From Coneutiohabitans thermophilus (GTDB lineage: Bacteria > Zhuqueibacterota > Zhuqueibacteria > Zhuqueibacterales > Zhuqueibacteraceae), in NCBI GenBank assembly GCA_034505235.1, contig JAPDQY010000007.1, positions 1 to 64,000 of the forward strand: a stretch of 64,000 nucleotides of DNA, written 5' to 3'. A program made the translations under genes and the position numbers. Below the pieces are notes generated by a model. It saw only the letters and a list, made by a program, of their open reading frames with translations. It was not told the origin of the DNA and searched no databases. Below, in pieces: positions 1 to 10,092 of this stretch (positions are counted from its first letter, which is position 1; each line of letters starts with the position of its first letter).

Positions 1-2415
<2,415 letters not shown>

Positions 2416-2529
2416 AATCCCGCAACCCGGCATGGTTGGCATCGCCTGCTGCCGGGCTCACCCTGGCCCGGAGTCGCCGGCGCCAGGCTGCGTGGGCAGA
2501 AGGTTTGCCGGCGGCAGGCCGGTTTCCCT

Positions 2530-3165
2530 GTGGCGCAAACGGTTGCCATGAAAATCGCTGCCGCGGAGTTCGTCATCAGCGCTGCTCAGCCGGCGCAATT
2601 TCCCCGAGATGATTTGCCCCAGATCGCCTTCTGCGGCCGTTCCAACGTGGGAAAATCGAGCCTGATCAACTCACTCGTGGGCCGCCGGAATCTCGCGCAC
2701 ACCAGCAGCACGCCCGGCAAAACGCGCCAGCTCAATTTCTATCGTCTCCTGCCCGCGGGAACCAAAGCAAAGCCATTTTATTTCGTCGATCTGCCCGGCT
2801 ATGGCTACGCCAAAGTCTCGCACGCCGAGCGCGAGAGCTGGCGCCGCTTGATCGAGGGCTATTTCAAGCAGACGCGCACGCTGTGCGCCGCCGTTGCTCT
2901 CCTGGACTGCCGGCATGGCGCGCTCGCCAGCGACCAGGAGTTGCTGCAATGGCTGGCGGCACTGCAGGTGCCGGTGATTGTCGCGGCGACCAAAGCCGAC
3001 AAACTTTCGAATAACCAGCGCACCGTGCAGCAGCGGGAGCTGGCAGCCGCCCTCGCGCCCATGGCGGTGCAACAAGTGCTGCTCTATTCCGCAGTGACGC
3101 ATTTCGGCCGCAAGGAATTGTGGCAGGCCCTCGCGCAGACATTACCCGGCAGGACGCCGGGGTAA
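2530..3165 (+). CDS. engB: Ribosome biogenesis GTP-binding protein EngB (YsxC/YihA)
   Basis: Small TRAFAC-class GTPase needed for late assembly of the large ribosomal subunit. The G1 loop GRSNVGKS is at residues 36-43, followed by the typical INSL, a G3 motif DLPGYGYAKV, G4 TKADK and a G5-like SAVTHFG. The length of 211 residues fits the family (about 195-210). The start is either GTG at 2530 or ATG at 2548 (Met7). No strong ribosome binding site decides between them, and the ATG gives the more typical N-terminus. It follows lon by 114 bp in the same direction, a neighbourhood seen in several bacterial genomes. All nucleotide-binding residues appear intact. Confidence 0.95.
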   Translation: MAQTVAMKIAAAEFVISAAQPAQFPRDDLPQIAFCGRSNVGKSSLINSLVGRRNLAHTSSTPGKTRQLNFYRLLPAGTKAKPFYFVDLPGYGYAKVSHAERESWRRLIEGYFKQTRTLCAAVALLDCRHGALASDQELLQWLAALQVPVIVAATKADKLSNNQRTVQQRELAAALAPMAVQQVLLYSAVTHFGRKELWQALAQTLPGRTPG

Positions 3166-3248
3166 GGGTATCGCACAGCCCCCGCTTCTGACCGACCCAA
3201 CAGCGGAACCACAAACGACTCATCAACTGCTAGCCCTTGAATTCGCCC

Positions 3249-4415
3249 ATGCGCTCCCGACTTTTCACCCCCGGCCCGACGGAAATTCCCGAGGCCGTCC
3301 GCCTGGCTGCCGCCGCCCGGTTTCCCTACCATCGCGGCCCGGAGTTCAAAAAACTCTTTCAAGAAGTCCAGGCGGGCTTGCAATATTTCTTTCAAACCAA
3401 ACAGCAGGTGCTTTTGCTGACCGCCTCCGGCACCGGCGGCATGGAGGCCTGTGTGAGCAACCTGTTCAGCGCGGGGGAAACGGTGCTGGTGCTGGCGGGG
3501 GGCAAATTTGGCGAGCGCTGGGCGGAGCTGGGTCGCGCCTTTGGCTTGCAGGTCATGGTGATGGAAGTGCCGTGGGGGCAGCCGGTGGATTACACCGCCC
3601 TTGAAAATCTCGTCAAGACGACACCGCACTTGTGCGGCGTTTTTTGCACACACAGCGAGACCTCCACCGGCAGCTTGACCGACGTCCAGCGCGTGGCGGC
3701 AATCGTGCGCCGGCACTCCGGCGCCCTGATCATTGTCGATGGCGTCACCGCGGTGGGCGTGCTGCCGTTTTACTTTGATGAATGGCAGATTGACGCCTGC
3801 GTTTCCGGCTCGCAAAAAGGCGCGATGGCACCGCCCGGCCTGGCTTTTGTCGCGCTCAGCGAGCGGGCCTGGCAAAAGCACAGCCGCAGCACGCTGCCGC
3901 GCTTTTATTTCGATTTCACCACGGCACGCCAGGCCGCGCAGGAGCAGGGCACTTCCTGGACGCCCGCCATCACGGCGATCGTCAGCCTGGCCGAGTCGTT
4001 GCGCCGCATTCAGACCAATTCTCTGGAGTTTTATTGGAAGCACTATGCGCGCCTGGCCACGGCTTTCCGTGCCGGGGTGCAGGCCTTGGGGCTCGCCCTC
4101 TTCCCCACAGTTCCGTCGAATGCCTTGACGGCGGTGACGGTCCCCGCCGGTGTGGAGGGCAAGACGCTGGTGAGCCGGTTGCGCGAGGGCTATGGCGTGA
4201 CGGTGGCTGGTGGCCAGGGCCAGCTGAAGGGCAAAATCTTTCGCGTCTCCCACATGGGCGATTATGATCACCTCGACCAGATCGGCCTGATGGCTGCCCT
4301 GGAAATGGCGCTGGCCGAGGCCGGCTGGCGGTTCGACTGGGGTGCCGGACTGGCGACGATGCAGCACGCCTACAATCAAATGAATTCCGCCCGAAAAGAT
4401 TGCAATCCCGGTTGA
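3249..4415 (+). CDS. Class V aminotransferase (alanine-glyoxylate / serine-pyruvate aminotransferase type)
   Basis: Predicted PLP-dependent aminotransferase of fold type I. The N-terminus LFTPGPTEIPE, the cofactor loop TASGTGGMEA, the aspartate in IIVDGVTAVG and the Schiff-base lysine in SGSQKGAMAPPG (Lys190 from this ATG) are all characteristic of the alanine-glyoxylate / serine-pyruvate / phosphonate aminotransferase branch. About 388 residues is the usual size. The frame extends to a TTG at 3237, but the ATG at 3249 places MRSRLFTPGP at the family N-terminus and is preferred. No clear Shine-Dalgarno is visible. The exact amino donor cannot be read from sequence. Archaeal and bacterial relatives often make serine or glycine from glyoxylate or hydroxypyruvate. 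Confidence 0.9.
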   Translation: MRSRLFTPGPTEIPEAVRLAAAARFPYHRGPEFKKLFQEVQAGLQYFFQTKQQVLLLTASGTGGMEACVSNLFSAGETVLVLAGGKFGERWAELGRAFGLQVMVMEVPWGQPVDYTALENLVKTTPHLCGVFCTHSETSTGSLTDVQRVAAIVRRHSGALIIVDGVTAVGVLPFYFDEWQIDACVSGSQKGAMAPPGLAFVALSERAWQKHSRSTLPRFYFDFTTARQAAQEQGTSWTPAITAIVSLAESLRRIQTNSLEFYWKHYARLATAFRAGVQALGLALFPTVPSNALTAVTVPAGVEGKTLVSRLREGYGVTVAGGQGQLKGKIFRVSHMGDYDHLDQIGLMAALEMALAEAGWRFDWGAGLATMQHAYNQMNSARKDCNPG

Positions 4416-4426
4416 GCCGGGGTTTT
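4407..4426 (+). terminator. Possible weak intrinsic terminator after the aminotransferase
   Basis: A short GC stem, CCCGG (4407-4411) and CCGGG (4417-4421), with a TTGAG loop is followed by GTTTTG. The hairpin includes the aminotransferase stop codon. The T-run is short and interrupted, so termination would be weak at best. Confidence 0.3.
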
Positions 4427-4552
4427 GCGAAACGCGGGGTGTTGTGCCCCGGGGAATCTCCTGCAACGGACAAACCCTTGCAGAAGCATTTTCTCAAAAG
4501 TTCGTGATTTCAGACGGCGACTTCCTAGCAGCAAAGCAGATCGGGTTGAATC

Positions 4553-5914
4553 ATGGCGCGGATTCTCATCGCGGAAGACGATCGCAACACGCTCTCGGGT
4601 TTGGTGCAAATTCTCACGCAGGAGGGTCACGAGGTCACCGGCGTGGAAAGCGGGCGCAAGGCCATGCGCTGCCTGGAGCGGGAGAAGTTCGACATTTTGC
4701 TGACCGATCTGAAAATGGCGGAAATCGACGGCATGCAATTGTTCGAGAACAGCCGGGCATTGCATCCCGAGATGAAGACCATCGTGATGACGGCGTTCAG
4801 TTCGGTGAAGGACGCGGTGGAGGCGATGAAGCGGGGCGTGTACGAATATTTGACCAAGCCGCTCAATCTCGACGAGCTGTTCGTCATCATCAAAAAAGCC
4901 GAGGAGGAGCAGCGCCTGCGCCGGGAAAACGAGGAGCTGCGCGACCGTCTGCAGCAGCAGTACCGCTACGAGGGCATCATCGGCAAAAGCCCGGCGATGC
5001 AGCAGGTTTTTCGCACCATCGCCAAAGTCGCCCGCAGCCAGGCCACCGTGTTGATTCGCGGGGAGAGCGGCACGGGCAAGGAACTGGTGGCGCGCGCGAT
5101 TCACTACAACAGCCCGCGCGCGGCCGGGCCGCTGGTGGAGATCAGTTGCAGCGCCTTCCCGGAAACCCTGCTGGAGAGCGAGCTCTTCGGCTATGAAAAA
5201 GGCGCGTTCACCGGCGCCACGGCGCGCAAACTTGGCCGCGTGGAGCTGGCGCATGGCGGTACCATTTTTCTCGATGAAATCGGCGACATCTCCGCCAGTG
5301 TGCAGACCAAGCTGCTGCGCCTGCTGCAGGAAAAAGAGATCAGCCGCCTGGGCAGCACCGAATCGATTCGCGTCGATGTGCGCGTCATCACCGCCACCAA
5401 CCGCGATCTCGAACAGGCGATCCTGAACAGCCAGTTCCGCGAAGATTTGTATTACCGCCTGAATGTCATCCCGATCTTCCTGCCGCCGCTGCGCGAACGC
5501 CTGGAAGACGTGCCGCTTTTGATCGACCATTTCATCAAGCAGTACAGCGCCGCCAATCACAAGTCGGTCACCGGCATGTCGGAGGAGGCGTTGCAGATGT
5601 GTCTGAACTATCACTGGCCCGGCAACGTGCGCGAGCTGGAGAATGCCATTGAGAACAGCATTGTGCTGGGCGAGGGCGACACCATTCTGCCGGAGCATCT
5701 GCCTTTCACCGTCAGCATGCGTGCCCGGCCCTATGCCGGCGCCAATTCCTTCATCGCCAGCGGGCAAACCTACCGCGAGAAGATGGAGGCTGCGGAAAAA
5801 CTGGTGCTGGAGGATGCCATCCGTCGCGCGGGGGGCAACAAATCCGAAGCGGCCAAGCGCCTGGGCATCAGCCTGCGCACGATGCGCTACAAGATTCACA
5901 AGTACAAGCTGTAA
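4553..5914 (+). CDS. Sigma-54-dependent response regulator (NtrC/AtoC family)
   Basis: Transcriptional activator of a two-component system. It has a receiver domain (residues 1-120) with acidic pocket E8/D9/D10, phosphoacceptor Asp52 in LLTDLKM and the Lys of YLTKPL. A sigma-54 AAA+ domain follows (about 145-380) with Walker A GESGTGKE, the sigma-54 contact loop GAFTGA, Walker B GTIFLDEI and WPGNVRELEN. The C-terminus is a Fis-type helix-turn-helix (GGNKSEAAKRLGISLRTMRYKI). All motifs needed for phosphorylation, ATP hydrolysis and contact with RNA polymerase-sigma-54 are intact. No histidine kinase gene is adjacent, so the partner is encoded elsewhere. This intact copy contrasts with the degenerate homologue at 27523-28545. 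Confidence 0.95.
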   Translation: MARILIAEDDRNTLSGLVQILTQEGHEVTGVESGRKAMRCLEREKFDILLTDLKMAEIDGMQLFENSRALHPEMKTIVMTAFSSVKDAVEAMKRGVYEYLTKPLNLDELFVIIKKAEEEQRLRRENEELRDRLQQQYRYEGIIGKSPAMQQVFRTIAKVARSQATVLIRGESGTGKELVARAIHYNSPRAAGPLVEISCSAFPETLLESELFGYEKGAFTGATARKLGRVELAHGGTIFLDEIGDISASVQTKLLRLLQEKEISRLGSTESIRVDVRVITATNRDLEQAILNSQFREDLYYRLNVIPIFLPPLRERLEDVPLLIDHFIKQYSAANHKSVTGMSEEALQMCLNYHWPGNVRELENAIENSIVLGEGDTILPEHLPFTVSMRARPYAGANSFIASGQTYREKMEAAEKLVLEDAIRRAGGNKSEAAKRLGISLRTMRYKIHKYKL

Positions 5915-6314
5915 CCACCCGCCGCTCCCCCAACGCCGTGGCGGTGGAATTTCCCCTGTCGCCGCGTTTTGTTTTTTCCGTCCCGCGCCCGCCGCCATTT
6001 CCCGCCTTGCTTCTTTGGGAAAAATTGATTAGTTGTCGCCAGCGTTCCGATCGCCGTCGCTGTTGGACGAGGAAACATACGCGACCAGCGAAAAGGAATG
6101 GGGCGTGCCCGGGTGGCCGGCAGCGGCGCATTTGCCGCAGGACAAAGCCATCTAGCTTCCCTTGGCGCAAAGATTGTGGAACCGTGCTCAGCGCAGCGGA
6201 GCACTTTGGCAGTCCCGCCGCTGCGCGCGTGGGCGGATGCGGAAACTGGACGAACCGCGGCGGCCTCCCTCCCGTGCGGCAGGGCTGTGAAAAACTCTCA
6301 TTCCGGAGCCTCTC
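5915..6314. other. Intergenic region without a convincing gene
   Basis: Four hundred bases between the response regulator and the ThDP enzyme. Frames crossing it are Arg/Pro-rich and resemble no family. A GGAG about 8 nt before the ATG at 6315 is a good ribosome binding site for the next gene. No hairpin with a T-run and no clear sigma-70 or sigma-54 promoter were found by eye. Confidence 0.5.
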
Positions 6315-7958
6315 ATGTCACCTCTCAATGCGGGCGTTCTGGTTGCCCGCGTTTTACAGCAGGCTGGTGTGAAAAATCTTTTCACCCTGTGTGGCGGTCA
6401 CATCGCCCCCATTTATCTCGCGGCGGCCAGGCTGGGGATGCGCGTGATCGACACGCGCCACGAGCAGGCGGCAGCGCATGCCGCGGATGGCTGGGCGCGG
6501 CAGACGCGCACCCTGGGGGTGGCGGTGGTCACCGCAGGGCCGGGCGCCACCGATGCCGTCACGGGCGTCGCCAATGCCTTCTTCGCCAACAGCCCGGTGT
6601 TGATCCTGGCGGGCGCGGCGCCGGTGAAAGAGTCCGATCGCGGCGCTCTGCAGGAGATGAACCAGCTCGAGCTGTTCAAGCCCATCACCAAATGGGCCCG
6701 CCGCGTCACCGATCCCGAGCGCGTGGGTGAATACGTGGCGGCGGCGGTGCGCCAGGCGTTCGCCGGCTTGCCCGGCCCGGTTTATCTCGAATTGCCGGTG
6801 GATGTTTTGCTGGCACCGGTCAAACCGGAAGACCTGCAGCGATCCTATCCGCTGTTCACCGCCGAACCGGCTGCCGCTTCCAGCGACGGCGTCATGATCG
6901 CCGCCAGTTTGCTCAATGCCGCGCATGCGCCGGTGATCCTGGGTGGCAGCAATGTGTGGTGGGATGAGGCGCACGAGAGCCTCGAACGTTTCGCCGCCAA
7001 ACTCAATGCCCCTGTTTTTCTCAATGGCCTGGCGCGCGGCTGCCTGGCGCCGTCGCACCCGTTGTTCTTTCAACACGCCCGCAAAGCCGCCTTTCAAAAA
7101 GCGGACGTCATCGTTGTGATCGGCACACCGCTCGATTTCCGCCTGGGCTATGGCAGGTTCAATGCCAAAGCCAAAGTCATTTTGATCGACAAAACCGATG
7201 CGCATTTCGGCCAAAACCGGCCGCATGACCTCGGCCTGACCGGCAACTTGCATCTCGTGCTGCAGCAGTTGACCGAGACCATTCATCCGGTGGCGCTGCG
7301 GCAGGAGTGGTTCGACCATTTGCGCCAGGTCGAGCAAAGCGAACAAGCCGGCCTGGAGAAAATGATGCAAAGCGACAAGCTGCCGATGAACCACTATCGT
7401 CTGCTTGCCGAAGTGATGAAGGTCGTGGATGAAAACACCATTGTGGTGGGTGATGGCGGCGATTTTGTGGCCTGTGCCTCGCGCGTCGTGCCGGTGCTGA
7501 AACCGGGAAATTGGATGGACCCCGGGCCGTTCGGCTGCCTGGGTGTCGGGCCCGCGTTTGCGCTGGCCGCCAAGCTGGCCAAGCCCGATCACAAAGTTCT
7601 GATCCTGCACGGCGACGGCAGCTTCGGCCTCAACGGCATGGAATTCGACACCGCCATTCGGCACAAGCTGCCGATTGTCTCGGTCATCGGCAATGATGCG
7701 GGCTGGGGCCAGATTCGCAATCCGCAGGTGGCTTTGCTGGGCGAACAGGCCTCGGTCGCCACCGACCTGGCAGAGACGCATTATGAAAAAGTGGTGGAGG
7801 CTCTGGGTGGTTATGGGGAATGGGTGGAAAAGCCGGAAGAGGTCGTGCCGGCGTTGCAGCGGGCATTTTCGGCGGGCGTGGCGGCGTGCCTCAATGTGCG
7901 GATCGACCCCGCCACCTTGCGCGGCACAGTCGATTTGATGCGCGGCTTGAGTATTTGA
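6315..7958 (+). CDS. Thiamine pyrophosphate-dependent enzyme (acetolactate synthase large-subunit-like)
   Basis: ThDP enzyme of the pyruvate oxidase/acetohydroxyacid synthase superfamily with N-terminal PYR, central and C-terminal PP domains in 547 residues. The cofactor-activating glutamate is Glu50 in RHEQAAAHAADGWAR. The ThDP/Mg motif begins GDGSFGLNG at residue 433 and reaches Asn460 in VIGNDAGWG. AGPGATDAVTGVANAF is typical of the family. Similar proteins include acetolactate synthases, 2-hydroxyacyl-CoA/oxalyl-CoA lyases and mammalian ILVBL, so the substrate is not settled. There is no adjacent small regulatory subunit or other ilv gene, which argues against a dedicated branched-chain amino acid role. 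GGAG lies about 8 nt before the ATG. It converges on the minus-strand secreted-protein genes. Confidence 0.88.
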   Translation: MSPLNAGVLVARVLQQAGVKNLFTLCGGHIAPIYLAAARLGMRVIDTRHEQAAAHAADGWARQTRTLGVAVVTAGPGATDAVTGVANAFFANSPVLILAGAAPVKESDRGALQEMNQLELFKPITKWARRVTDPERVGEYVAAAVRQAFAGLPGPVYLELPVDVLLAPVKPEDLQRSYPLFTAEPAAASSDGVMIAASLLNAAHAPVILGGSNVWWDEAHESLERFAAKLNAPVFLNGLARGCLAPSHPLFFQHARKAAFQKADVIVVIGTPLDFRLGYGRFNAKAKVILIDKTDAHFGQNRPHDLGLTGNLHLVLQQLTETIHPVALRQEWFDHLRQVEQSEQAGLEKMMQSDKLPMNHYRLLAEVMKVVDENTIVVGDGGDFVACASRVVPVLKPGNWMDPGPFGCLGVGPAFALAAKLAKPDHKVLILHGDGSFGLNGMEFDTAIRHKLPIVSVIGNDAGWGQIRNPQVALLGEQASVATDLAETHYEKVVEALGGYGEWVEKPEEVVPALQRAFSAGVAACLNVRIDPATLRGTVDLMRGLSI

Positions 7959-8018
7959 GTTCCAGTCTGCCGGCCGGCCGCCCGGGGGAATCGGGTCTGC
8001 TCCCCACGGCGGTCGGCC

Positions 8019-8627
8019 TCAGCGCCAAAACAAAATTTTCCCTGCCTTGCTGATATTTCCCGCCTGCAGGCGATAGTAATAAACCCCGCGCGCCACCAGG
8101 TTGCCGGCCTCATCTCTGCCATTCCAATACACACGATGCCTGCCCCGGGCGTTGTCGCCCTCGAACAGGGTGCGAACGCGCTGGCCGAGCAGATTGAAGA
8201 TGGCGAGCTCGACCCGCGCCGGTTGCGGCAGAAAGAAAACGATGGCGGTCGAAAAGCGAAAAGGGTTGGGATAACCCGCCGCCAGCTCCAGGCTGCGCAG
8301 CGCACGTGTGCCGGCAACTGCCTTGACCTCCGCTGAAGGCGCGCTGTGATGGCCGCGATCATCCACCGCGATCAGGCGGTAAAAGTAGACCTTTCCCGCC
8401 GTCACCTCGAGATCCTCATAGCTGGAATCCGACTTGGCAACCCAGGCGAAGGGATGCACCGTGCCGGGAATGGTGTCGCGGCAGACGATATAGCAGCACA
8501 GGTCACTTTCCTGGTTGGGCGTCCAATAGAGTTGGATGGCGGCTTGCGGCAGGACGATGTGCGGGGCGGCGCTGAGGCACAAGGCCAGCAGCAGGCGTGA
8601 AAGCGTCATGTGAAAGGGGCTTGCCAT
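8019..8627 (-). CDS. Secreted protein with fibronectin-like region and C-terminal FlgD-Ig-type sorting domain
   Basis: Small exported protein of about 200 residues. It has a signal peptide (hydrophobic SRLLLALCLSAAPHIVLPQA), a fibronectin type III-like beta domain (YFYRLIAVDDRGHHSAPS), and a C-terminal FlgD-Ig-like module running from LELAAGYPNPF through IFNLLGQRVRTL to YWNGRDEAGN and GVYYYRL. Such modules are the usual C-termini of cell-surface or secreted proteins in FCB-group bacteria with T9SS-like export. The frame extends upstream to 8666. The ATG at 8627 is chosen because it is close to the signal peptide and the extra residues look non-coding, and ATG 8609 is also possible. No enzymatic motif is visible. 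It is the most downstream gene of a run of three minus-strand proteins that share this C-terminal domain. Confidence 0.78.
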   Translation of the reverse strand: MASPFHMTLSRLLLALCLSAAPHIVLPQAAIQLYWTPNQESDLCCYIVCRDTIPGTVHPFAWVAKSDSSYEDLEVTAGKVYFYRLIAVDDRGHHSAPSAEVKAVAGTRALRSLELAAGYPNPFRFSTAIVFFLPQPARVELAIFNLLGQRVRTLFEGDNARGRHRVYWNGRDEAGNLVARGVYYYRLQAGNISKAGKILFWR

Positions 8628-8713
8628 TCCGTTGACAGTACCGACTTCGGATTGTGAAAAAAGCATCAGAAGATAGCAATCCCGGCCGGAATTGCAAGCC
8701 CGACTTCATGTTT

Positions 8714-10018
8714 TCATTTTTGCAGCAGCATGGCCTGCTGCTGCACAACGTTGCCCACGGTCAGGCGCGCGAAATAGGCGCCCGAGGCCACCGGCCGGCC
8801 TCTGGCATCGCGGCCGTTCCAGGTGACGCGATACTCGCCCGGCACTTGTGTGGCCTCAACCAGGGAGGCAACTTCCCGGCCCTGGGCATCATAAACCGCG
8901 AGCCGCACCGGCGCCAAAGTCTCGACGTGATAAAGCAGCGTGGTGGCGGGATTGAAGGGGTTGGGATAATTCACCAAAATTTTCGACCGCAGCGGGAGCG
9001 CAACATTGCGCTCTGCCACCGCAGTGCGCGGAGAGGCCACCCGTGTGGCGAGTTGCATGGCTGCGGCGATATTGCCCCAGTCATAAACGTGCACCGCCTT
9101 GTCGGAGTGCACCGCGTAAAAGGAACCGTTGGGCAGATCGGGCAGGGCGGCCTGGGTCAAAGTCGTGCCGTCCGTCCCCGTGGTCTCGCCGGTAAAGTTG
9201 CCCAGCGGGGCCAGGGTGCGGCGGTCAAACACTTCAAACTCCGTGGGGCTGGCGTTTTGGTCGGCAATGATGAGGTAGCCATTGCCGCCGCCCAGATCAT
9301 ACAGCACCATACCCTCCGGATCCATGACGAACAGGCCTTTGCCGAAGCGCTGCTGCAAGTTGCCCTTCAGGTCATAAACCATCACATCGCTGGCTTCGCT
9401 TTCATCGCAGAGCAGGACGCGCCGGTGCACCGGGTCGATCAGGATGGATTCCAAAACGCCGGCGGCATTGAAAAAGAAGTCGAGCTGAGCGGTGAGACTT
9501 TCTCCGTTGGCGGAGAGGTTGTAAACATAAACGCGATCCGGCGAGGTCCCGGTTTCGGTGATCCAGGCCTGCAACTGGCTGCCCCGCCAATACAGCGCGA
9601 TGCCGTAGGGCTCTTTCAGCTCTGTGGCGCCAAAGTGGCCCAGGAATTTTTTCGCGGGCAGGGAAAACAGCGAGACGCGATGGTTGTCGCGCTCGACCAC
9701 AAACAACACATCGGTGGGGGTGTTGTTGAGACGGAGGTTGTAGCCGACGGCAATGCCGTTGGGGTAGCGCAGTTGGCCGGCGGCGGTGCCACTGCTGCCC
9801 AGGCGTCCCAGAAATTTTCCAGTGAGGGGATTGTGCAGCAGGACGGTGTTCTCGGTTTTGTCGGTCGTGAACAGCATGGTTTCCGCGGGATTGGGCGCCA
9901 CCCAGAGTGCCACGGAATCCAGCACACCGTTGCCATCCGGCGGGCGGTCCATTTCACGATGGAGTGTGACGCTCACGGCGCTGGCTGACAGCAGGGCTGC
10001 AAGAAACAGTTTTGGCAT
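8714..10018 (-). CDS. Exported phytase-like beta-propeller protein with C-terminal sorting domain
   Basis: 434 residues: signal peptide (MPKLFLAALLSASAVSVTLH), a beta-propeller (about 25-345) and a FlgD-Ig-like C-terminus (NYPNPFNPATTLLYHVE ... WNGRDARGRPVASGAYFARL). The propeller resembles beta-propeller phytases (3-phytase, PF02333). It has a VALWVAPNPAETMLFTTDKTENTVLLHN opening, a DPEGMVLYDLGGGNGYLIIADQ segment and an FEVFDRRTLAPLGNF segment, followed by a GTDGTT turn. In true phytases these acidic loops bind Ca2+ and phosphate; whether all ligands survive here needs an alignment. An NHL/SMP-30-type propeller is the alternative. Likely role: a cell-surface phosphoester hydrolase or binding protein. 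It lies 47 bp upstream of the small sorting-domain protein. Confidence 0.75.
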   Translation of the reverse strand: MPKLFLAALLSASAVSVTLHREMDRPPDGNGVLDSVALWVAPNPAETMLFTTDKTENTVLLHNPLTGKFLGRLGSSGTAAGQLRYPNGIAVGYNLRLNNTPTDVLFVVERDNHRVSLFSLPAKKFLGHFGATELKEPYGIALYWRGSQLQAWITETGTSPDRVYVYNLSANGESLTAQLDFFFNAAGVLESILIDPVHRRVLLCDESEASDVMVYDLKGNLQQRFGKGLFVMDPEGMVLYDLGGGNGYLIIADQNASPTEFEVFDRRTLAPLGNFTGETTGTDGTTLTQAALPDLPNGSFYAVHSDKAVHVYDWGNIAAAMQLATRVASPRTAVAERNVALPLRSKILVNYPNPFNPATTLLYHVETLAPVRLAVYDAQGREVASLVEATQVPGEYRVTWNGRDARGRPVASGAYFARLTVGNVVQQQAMLLQK

Positions 10019-10092
10019 AGTGGGATCGCGGAGCTGGTTGTGGCGTGGACAGTTTGAGACTGCCGTTTATCTCATCGCCGGCAAAGCGAGCT

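Noticed and set aside
3084..5998. Minus-strand open frames opposite the aminotransferase and response regulator
   Set aside because: Shadow frames. All catalytic motifs are on the plus strand.
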